Assembly: GCA_002687025.1 (NCBI GenBank)
Contig: NYZG01000154.1
Coordinates: forward strand, 1 to 13,397
Origin: Candidatus Poribacteria bacterium
GTDB lineage: Bacteria; Poribacteria; WGA-4E; GCA-2687025
Reading direction: 5' to 3'
DNA length: 13,397 nt
Shown here: positions 1 through 5,029 of the stretch, one piece after another
Layout: the number at the start of each line of letters is the position of its first letter
How positions within the stretch are numbered: the stretch's first letter is position 1
Notes under the pieces: model-generated
The model's input: only the letters and a program-made list of their open reading frames with translations
The model's database searches: none
What the model was told of the DNA's origin: nothing
Translations under genes and position numbers: made by a program

Positions 1-1
1 A

Positions 2-70
2 GACGGGGTCACGTACGTCGACGGCGTCAGACAACGCAACGAAAACGACTGGGAAGCCGCCGCCGGATGA
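2..70 (+). CDS. Possible 3' end of a plus-strand gene, unrecognised
   Basis: A plus-strand frame is open from the left edge of the window and ends in TGA at 68-70. Its 22 visible residues end in NDWEAAAG. The composition is protein-like and no stop interrupts it, but 22 codons is too short to prove coding. If real, the gene converges on the minus-strand carbon-nitrogen hydrolase, whose stop codon is 10 bp away, and the two would share a very short intergenic space. I do not recognise the protein. The main alternative is non-coding sequence left by the event that shortened the neighbouring hydrolase. Confidence 0.25.
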   Translation, partial: DGVTYVDGVRQRNENDWEAAAG

Positions 71-80
71 ACTTACACAC

Positions 81-557
81 CTATTGACGCGACCTCGCGG
101 CCTCGGGGAAGCGCACATCGTAGCAGATGAGGATGCCGACCTTCCCCACGGGCGTGTCATACACAGGCAGTGCGGGCCCGGGCTCGACGTATCTGTCGAT
201 TCCGAGCGTCGGCAGGTGGGTCTTGCGGTACACGCTCACGCGGCCGTCCGGGGTAGCCAGGGCCGCGCTGTTGTGAATCACGCCCTCGCCGCGCTCCAGG
301 AAGCCGGCGATCCCTGTGACGCCCGCGCGCGCGCAGCCGTCGGAGAACGCCTCGACGAACGGGCCATCGGGGGATTCGGCGTACGGCGCCGCCGCCTCGG
401 CGTTGTCGAAGCAGTAGCCGGACGTGGCGCACTCCGGGAACACGACGAGTTCCGCTCCCTCACCCGCGGCGACGCTCATCCGATCGAGGACTCGGGCAGT
501 GTTCCTGGCGTTCTCCCCGATGTGCACGTCCATCTGGACGGATGCGACCCGGGCCAT
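81..557 (-). CDS. Carbon-nitrogen hydrolase (nitrilase superfamily), truncated at the C terminus
   Basis: Members of this superfamily hydrolyse amides or nitriles through a Glu-Lys-Cys triad in the cytoplasm. All three positions are visible: E42 in VVFPECATSGY, K112 in VYRKTHLP and C145 in ILICYDVRFPE. The N-terminal strand (MARVASVQMDV) is also typical. The protein is only 158 residues, while the family usually has about 260-300. It stops nine residues after the CYDVRFPE motif, so the second half of the alpha-beta-beta-alpha fold and the dimer surface are missing. Neither of the other two reading frames in the remaining 80 bp resembles the missing part, so a simple frameshift is not evident. 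The start is well supported by GAGGAG seven bases upstream. It lies 21 bp after the YtoQ-like gene, probably in the same operon. The substrate cannot be predicted, and the product is likely inactive or a decaying remnant. Confidence 0.85.
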   Translation of the reverse strand: MARVASVQMDVHIGENARNTARVLDRMSVAAGEGAELVVFPECATSGYCFDNAEAAAPYAESPDGPFVEAFSDGCARAGVTGIAGFLERGEGVIHNSAALATPDGRVSVYRKTHLPTLGIDRYVEPGPALPVYDTPVGKVGILICYDVRFPEAARSRQ

Positions 558-564
558 GGCTCGT

Positions 565-570
565 CTCCTC
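565..570 (-). promoter_or_regulatory. Strong Shine-Dalgarno of the truncated hydrolase gene
   Basis: On the minus strand the sequence is GAGGAG followed by seven bases and then the ATG at 557. This is among the clearest ribosome binding sites in the window and fixes the start. It also shows that the 5' end of the truncated gene still has intact translation signals. Confidence 0.7.
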
Positions 571-578
571 GCGCGCGT

Positions 579-1406
579 CTACAGGCGCTCTTCGATGCCG
601 ACGGCGTAGTCGAGGTACCGGAGCGCCTCGGCGATGTCGCTGTAGCACCCATCGGCGAACGGCTTGAGGTAGTCGTACGCGTGCGAGTAGTGGTCGCCCT
701 CGTTCACGAAAAGGACGTTCTTGCCCAACGCTCGCGCGTACCCCACCGCCACGCATAGGTTGAACAGGCGACCCTCCGCGCTCGTGCGACAGGCCACTAC
801 GATGTCGCTCTGCGCCAGCGCGGCCGGGCCGCCCTCGATGACGATCGACACTTCGTCGGCGTCGGCATAGCGGTCACGGACGGCGTCGAGCCATCGCGGG
901 TCCGGGCTGCCGGTGAGATAGATGCTGTGCTCGAACTTCGCCGGCGGCCCTACGGCGAATGCGGTCTTGCGCGGGGACGCAGGCGCGGTGGTGATCAGTT
1001 CCGCTAGCCTTCGCACCCCCTGGTCCAGCGCGCCATACGAATCGGTGACATACGGCGTCGCGGACCCGACGACAACGTCGAGTGAACGCGCCTCGTTGAC
1101 GAACAGCACGTGCCGGCCCCACGCGTGCGCCATGCCGATTTCGATCATCACGTTGAAGGATCGGTATTGGTCGTCTGGGATGTACGCCAGCAGCACATCG
1201 GCCTTGCTGAGCATCTGGGTCACGCGGAGCTTGTGCCCGGGCCGCTCGTCGCCGGGAGCGCCCATCGCGTCGCTCAGGCCGTGGCTCTCGCACGGGCCGA
1301 CGAAGCGGACCCGCGGATCGTCGCGATAGGCTTCTCGCACGGGATCCCGCCAGTCGCTGTGCGCGCTGCTCGACATGTACACGACCAACGGCCGCCTGCT
1401 CTGCAT
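579..1406 (-). CDS. Tandem YtoQ-like / nucleoside 2-deoxyribosyltransferase-like protein
   Basis: The 275-residue protein consists of two copies of one alpha/beta domain. Copy 1 (about residues 7-141) begins VVYMSSSAHSDWRDPVREAY, continues RVRFVGPCESHGLSD and holds FNVMIEIGMAHAWGRHVLF. This pattern resembles YtoQ of Bacillus (VYLAGEIHSDWRE, FVGPMENHDRSD) and the nucleoside 2-deoxyribosyltransferase fold. Copy 2 (about 160-267) repeats it as SIYLTGSPDPRWLDAVRDRY, QSDIVVACRTSAEGRLFN and LCVAVGYARALGKNVLFVNE. E89 of copy 1, at the place of the deoxyribosyltransferase ExGxA glutamate, aligns with A220 in copy 2. Copy 2 also lacks the FVGP...H..SD segment. YtoQ proteins are usually about 150 residues and single-domain. 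There is no signal peptide or membrane segment, so it is probably cytoplasmic. The gene follows ubiA by 34 bp. The biochemical function of YtoQ is unknown to me, so a nucleotide-binding or nucleoside-processing role is inference from the fold. Confidence 0.75.
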   Translation of the reverse strand: MQSRRPLVVYMSSSAHSDWRDPVREAYRDDPRVRFVGPCESHGLSDAMGAPGDERPGHKLRVTQMLSKADVLLAYIPDDQYRSFNVMIEIGMAHAWGRHVLFVNEARSLDVVVGSATPYVTDSYGALDQGVRRLAELITTAPASPRKTAFAVGPPAKFEHSIYLTGSPDPRWLDAVRDRYADADEVSIVIEGGPAALAQSDIVVACRTSAEGRLFNLCVAVGYARALGKNVLFVNEGDHYSHAYDYLKPFADGCYSDIAEALRYLDYAVGIEERL

Positions 1407-1440
1407 CCTGAGTTCTCCGCCTCGTATGCCGGTCGTGAAG

Positions 1441-2406
1441 CTACGGGTAACGCACGCCGAACGAAACTCGATAATACCACCGGGCCCACCCGATTACGAC
1501 GGCGAGGAGCACGACATACCACGGCCACACCACGGCGGCGGCGACGGAGAGGGCCAGAATCACGAGCTGGGTGACGCGGGTCAGGGCGACGTCGCGCCCG
1601 GCGCGCCGGATTCGCGCGGCCGACCGCACGTACAGCGGGAGCGCGAGCGCCACGGCGGGCAGCGCAAGCCACTGTCGCTGTATCATCGCGGCAGCCAGGG
1701 CCGCCGTCAGGAGGAGCACGCCACACCACGCGGCCGCGCCCGCTCCAAGCGCAACTCCCGATGTTCGCGCTCCCGCCGCGGCGTCGCCCTGTATGTCTGG
1801 GATGGTCGTGAACATGAATGTGGCGGCCACGCACAGCGCGTACGTGGCCGACAATGTCACCGCGGCGCCTGTCAACGGCCTGACGGACACCCAGCCGACC
1901 GCAAGCGCGACGCACCCGTAGCCGACCGCGTTCGCCAGGACATCCAGCACAGGCCGCGCCTTCAGCCGCGCGGGCGGCGCCGAATACGCGACGCCGAGGG
2001 CCGCCGAGACTGCGAAGAGTGCCATGACAGGCACGGACACGACTCGGCCGACGACCAGCACGGCCACTGAAGCGGCCGTCAACGCCGCCAGCTCCAGCGC
2101 GACCATGCGCCGCGAGACGAGGCCGTCGGCGATGAGGAACAACTTGGCGTTGGACGCGTCCGTGTCGATGTCGCTCAGTTGGTTGACGATGTACGCCGCC
2201 GCCATCAGCAGCGTGTGCGCGAGGCTGATAGCCACAAAGCGAGACGGCGGAATCCACGCGCGATCGAACCCGCCGCCGGCTTGGACGGCGCCGAGGATGT
2301 GCATCGTCCATAGCGGGATGAGCAGCGTCGGGCGTGTGAGGGCGATGGCGTCCCACCACCATCGCGCGGGGCGAAGTCTCCGCGGCCCGCGCGGGGCCGG
2401 CGTCAT
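1441..2406 (-). CDS. UbiA-family prenyltransferase
   Basis: This is an intramembrane aromatic or lipid prenyltransferase, a family that transfers polyprenyl chains from polyprenyl diphosphate to an acceptor using Mg2+. With the start at 2406 it has 321 residues, normal for the family. The first Asp-rich motif is NQLSDIDTD (N75, D79, D83). The second is PDIQGD (D204, D208). YSAPPARLKARP (141-152) is the usual loop after the third or fourth helix. Most of the rest is hydrophobic, consistent with eight or nine membrane helices. The open frame runs 67 codons further upstream, but that part is Arg/Pro-rich and overlaps the deacetylase gene. The ATG at 2404-2406 overlaps the deacetylase stop as ATGA, which supports translational coupling and this start. 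The acceptor is unknown. No quinone, heme or chlorophyll genes lie nearby, so a ubiquinone, menaquinone or heme O role is not supported by context. Confidence 0.85.
   Translation of the reverse strand: MTPAPRGPRRLRPARWWWDAIALTRPTLLIPLWTMHILGAVQAGGGFDRAWIPPSRFVAISLAHTLLMAAAYIVNQLSDIDTDASNAKLFLIADGLVSRRMVALELAALTAASVAVLVVGRVVSVPVMALFAVSAALGVAYSAPPARLKARPVLDVLANAVGYGCVALAVGWVSVRPLTGAAVTLSATYALCVAATFMFTTIPDIQGDAAAGARTSGVALGAGAAAWCGVLLLTAALAAAMIQRQWLALPAVALALPLYVRSAARIRRAGRDVALTRVTQLVILALSVAAAVVWPWYVVLLAVVIGWARWYYRVSFGVRYP
2403..2406 (-). promoter_or_regulatory. ATGA stop/start overlap coupling deacetylase and UbiA genes
   Basis: On the minus strand ATGA contains both the ATG of the UbiA gene (2406-2404) and the TGA of the deacetylase gene (2405-2403). 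Such overlaps usually mean translation of the second gene is coupled to the first. This site decides the UbiA start over the longer open frame reaching 2607. Confidence 0.7.
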
Positions 2407-3158
2407 GGTCCCTCGCCTCGCGAGCCCTCGGCGTGGGAGATGCCACGCAGGCGGCGCGGGACGAGGAGGCCAGCGTAGCCGCACAGCCGGAACGCACGGT
2501 TCATGGCCCGTGCGCGCCACAGGGCCCGAGACCCACGACACCCAACCTTCGCGGCGACTCCGCGCGGCCCGTCGAGGGCGTAGACGGCCGTCCTCGGAGC
2601 CTGCCACCGGCTAGATGGGCCCAGCATGCGGCGGGAGTCGAGTGAGAAGGCGGCCGCGTACCCGGCGTCCTCGACCAGGCGACGGACGTCCGGTGATGAG
2701 TCGCCGTGAGGGTACGCGAACACCGATACCGCGCGGCCTATGCCGTCCTCCAGCCTGGACTTGGCGTCCACGATCTCGCGACGCGCGATGTCCAGCGGGA
2801 CGCGCGAGAGGAAGGGGTGCGTGTCCGTATGAGCCCCGACGGTGACCCCGGCGTCAGAGAGCTCCCGGAGTTGCGGCCACGTCAGGTGGGATGTGCGCGG
2901 GAAGCTCAGGTCCCATTCGTTGCGCCGGCCGACATAGGCCGCGACCGGGAACACCGTCGCCGGGAATCCGTGCCGGACGCACAGCGGCCACGCATGCTCG
3001 AGGAAATCCCGATAGCCGTCGTCGAACGTGATGTGCACGCCGGGATGCCGACCTGGCGCGCCATCGGCAACGGCCGCGAGGACGGAGTCCATGTCCATCG
3101 GCTTCATGCCCAGGGCGAGCAGCGCCGCGAGATGGCCCTCGAAACGGGCCGGGGACAC
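2403..3158 (-). CDS. Polysaccharide deacetylase (NodB homology domain), 5' part out of frame
   Basis: This family (carbohydrate esterase 4) removes acetyl groups from N-acetylated sugars of peptidoglycan, chitin-like polymers or exopolysaccharide. Counting from the GTG at 3158, the motifs are TFDDGY (44-49, metal aspartate D47), the metal histidines H110 and H114 in GAHTDTHPF, and FAYPHGD (147-153). The 251 residues cover the catalytic core. The GTG is only the first usable in-frame start. The same frame continues upstream with AIHVLTYHRID, the usual first strand of these proteins, so the real protein is longer. The C-terminal 50 residues are basic and Arg-rich. No signal peptide is visible, which leaves the site of action open. 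It lies directly downstream of lpxD and overlaps ubiA by 4 bp, fitting a role in envelope or surface glycan modification. The substrate is unknown. Confidence 0.88.
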   Translation of the reverse strand: MSPARFEGHLAALLALGMKPMDMDSVLAAVADGAPGRHPGVHITFDDGYRDFLEHAWPLCVRHGFPATVFPVAAYVGRRNEWDLSFPRTSHLTWPQLRELSDAGVTVGAHTDTHPFLSRVPLDIARREIVDAKSRLEDGIGRAVSVFAYPHGDSSPDVRRLVEDAGYAAAFSLDSRRMLGPSSRWQAPRTAVYALDGPRGVAAKVGCRGSRALWRARAMNRAFRLCGYAGLLVPRRLRGISHAEGSRGEGP

Positions 3159-3247
3159 GGTGTTGATGCCGAGGTCCAGCGCCCGGTCGATCCTGTGGTA
3201 CGTGAGGACGTGGATCGCGGACGGGAGGGATTGCCCCCCGGCCCCAT
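3159..3247 (-). other. N-terminal extension of the deacetylase with an apparent frame break
   Basis: Upstream of the GTG at 3158 the deacetylase frame reads GQSLPSAIHVLTYHRIDRAL, clearly family-like, but no ATG, GTG or TTG exists in that frame up to the lpxD end. An ATG lies at 3245-3247, 18 bp after the lpxD stop and one frame off. One extra G in the minus-strand six-G run (3234-3239 on the plus strand) would join this ATG to the deacetylase frame, giving MGPGGQSLPSAIHVLTYHRI. So there is either a sequencing or assembly error in the homopolymer, a true frameshift, or a rare start such as the CTG at 3257. Confidence 0.6.
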
Positions 3248-3265
3248 CGACTGACAGTGTCCTGG

Positions 3266-4363
3266 TTACGTGTCCGACCGGGCGCGCGGCTCGCCGTCGC
3301 GCTCCAGCTCCTCGACACGGCGTTGCAGGGCCCGCACCTCGTGTATGAGGTCGGGGACGCGGCGGCCGGAAGCCTGCTGCTTCAGATCGGTCGCGTGGTC
3401 GGTGGCAGGGAACCCGGAATAGAACACGTTGGGCGGGACGTCCTTGGTTACCCCGGCCTTCGCCGCGATGGTGGTATTCGCGCCGATGCGGAGGTGCCCG
3501 GCCGTCCCCGCCTGACCCGCGAGCGTCACGTTGTGTTCGAGCTCGGTGCTGCCGCCAAGACCCACGAGCGACACGATCAGGCAGTTCTCGCCGATGCGGA
3601 CGTTGTGGGCGACCTGCACGAGGTTGTCGATCTTGGTCCCGCGGCCGATCACGGTGGCGCCGTCGGTCATTGTCGCGCGGTCCACGGTGACGTTGGCGCC
3701 AATTTCGACATCGTCCTCGACGATTACCGTGCCGATCTGCGGGATCTTGCGGTGACTGTCGCTGACCTTGGCGAATCCGAAGCCGTCGCTGCCGATCACG
3801 GCGCCGCTGTGCACGATGACCCTGTCACCTACCGTGACCTCCTCGCGCACGGTCACATTCGGATACAGGAGGCAGCCGCAACCTACGCGCGCGTCGTCGC
3901 CGATGAACACCAGCGGCCCCACGACCGCGCCGTCGCCAATTGTCACCCGGTCGCCGATGACCGCGTGCGCCTGGATCGACACGCCGTCGCCGATGGACAC
4001 GCCGTCCCCGACGACAGCCGACGGGTGGACGCCGATGTGGCTTCGCCGCTTGCGCACGGCGAATACCTCGAGCACGTCGACGAACGTCAGATACGCGTCC
4101 TCGACGAGGAGGGCTGGCATTCCGTCGGGAATGCGATGTGCGGCTACGTCGTGGCCGACGATAACGGCAGAAGCGTCCGTGTTGGCGATCTCGCCGGCGT
4201 ATTTGGGATTCGCGACGAACGTCACCTCGCCCTGCTTGGCCTCGCGTATCCCCGCCACACCCGAGATGGTGGTGGTCGCGTCGCCAACGACGGAGCCGCC
4301 GACAAGGTCGGCGAGCTCCGCGAGCGTCTTGTACGGACGGTTGATGGCGCTTTGGAGTCGCAT
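3266..4363 (-). CDS. lpxD: UDP-3-O-(3-hydroxyacyl)glucosamine N-acyltransferase LpxD
   Basis: LpxD transfers a 3-hydroxyacyl chain from acyl carrier protein to the 2-amino group of UDP-3-O-acylglucosamine, the third step of lipid A synthesis, in the cytoplasm. The 365 residues have the family layout. An N-terminal uridine-binding domain (about 1-100) contains ISGVAGIREAKQGEVTFVANPKY. Then a left-handed beta helix of hexapeptide repeats (about 108-310) includes the catalytic His H253 in VQVAHNVRIGEN. A C-terminal helix (about 335-357) contains LIHEVRALQRRVEELERD. The FGFAKVSDSHRKIPQIG segment (195-211) is also characteristic. The start at 4363 has AAGG seven bases upstream. It follows skp by 23 bp, as in the common bamA-skp-lpxD order. 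fabZ, lpxA and lpxB, often found next, are not downstream here. Confidence 0.97.
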   Translation of the reverse strand: MRLQSAINRPYKTLAELADLVGGSVVGDATTTISGVAGIREAKQGEVTFVANPKYAGEIANTDASAVIVGHDVAAHRIPDGMPALLVEDAYLTFVDVLEVFAVRKRRSHIGVHPSAVVGDGVSIGDGVSIQAHAVIGDRVTIGDGAVVGPLVFIGDDARVGCGCLLYPNVTVREEVTVGDRVIVHSGAVIGSDGFGFAKVSDSHRKIPQIGTVIVEDDVEIGANVTVDRATMTDGATVIGRGTKIDNLVQVAHNVRIGENCLIVSLVGLGGSTELEHNVTLAGQAGTAGHLRIGANTTIAAKAGVTKDVPPNVFYSGFPATDHATDLKQQASGRRVPDLIHEVRALQRRVEELERDGEPRARSDT

Positions 4364-4386
4364 ACGTCAGCCTTAGCCAGTCTTCG

Positions 4387-4992
4387 CTACTCGTCGCCGC
4401 CCGACGCATCCGGCTCGGATGTGGCCGTCGCGTCCTCGCCCGCCTTGGCAGCCGCGGCATCGTTCAGCAGCGTGATGATCCGGTCCGTGATGTCCATTCC
4501 GTCGCGATGGTACAGGACGACGAGCCGCCTCTCCAGCAGAAGATCGAAGCCGTCGTCCTCGCCTACGGTGCGGATCGTGTCGCGAATCTCCTGCAGGATC
4601 GGCTCGGTGAGCTCGTCCTGCTTCTCGGCCAGCGCCTCCTGGCCGAGCCGGACCAGGTCCTGCAGGTCCGCGCGCTTCTGGCGAATATCGTCCTCCATGA
4701 GCCGGACCTTGCTCTCGTCCTCTATGAACAGGCGCTGCTTGGTGAGACGCTCCTCGAGCGCGCGGATTTCGTCGTCGAGTTCCTTGCCGCGCTCCTCGAG
4801 GGTACTCAGGGCGTTGTCCAGGACCTTCTGGGCCTTCTGTGTCTCTGTGTATTCCTCGAAGACGCGTTCCGTGTCCACGACCGCCACGGAGCCCGCGATC
4901 GTCGGCCCTCCCTGGCTACGGCCGCTCACGGCGACCGCCAGGCCGCACGCTATTACGCAGCCGACGATGCCTGTCGCGATCACCTTGCGCAT
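4387..4992 (-). CDS. skp: OmpH/Skp-family periplasmic chaperone
   Basis: Skp binds unfolded outer-membrane proteins in the periplasm and hands them to the BAM complex. The 201-residue protein has a signal peptide (MRKVIATGIVGCVIACGLAVAV, about 1-25). The family strand GSVAVVDTERVFEEYTET follows (34-51). A charged coiled-coil hairpin spans about 52-130. The C-terminal body strand VVLYHRDGMDITDRIITLLN (158-177) is typical of the OmpH family. The acidic, Ala-rich tail after residue 178 is extra and probably disordered. The gene starts 37 bp after the bamA stop and lies 23 bp before lpxD, the standard operon arrangement. Confidence 0.93.
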   Translation of the reverse strand: MRKVIATGIVGCVIACGLAVAVSGRSQGGPTIAGSVAVVDTERVFEEYTETQKAQKVLDNALSTLEERGKELDDEIRALEERLTKQRLFIEDESKVRLMEDDIRQKRADLQDLVRLGQEALAEKQDELTEPILQEIRDTIRTVGEDDGFDLLLERRLVVLYHRDGMDITDRIITLLNDAAAAKAGEDATATSEPDASGGDE

Positions 4993-5029
4993 GTCTGGTT
5001 CCCATTTGTGTGTCTGGCGCCGGCGTTCA

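Noticed and set aside
2407..2607. In-frame 67-codon extension of the UbiA gene
   Set aside because: It is Arg/Pro-rich, lies entirely inside the deacetylase gene on the same strand, and the ATGA overlap at 2403-2406 gives a far better start.
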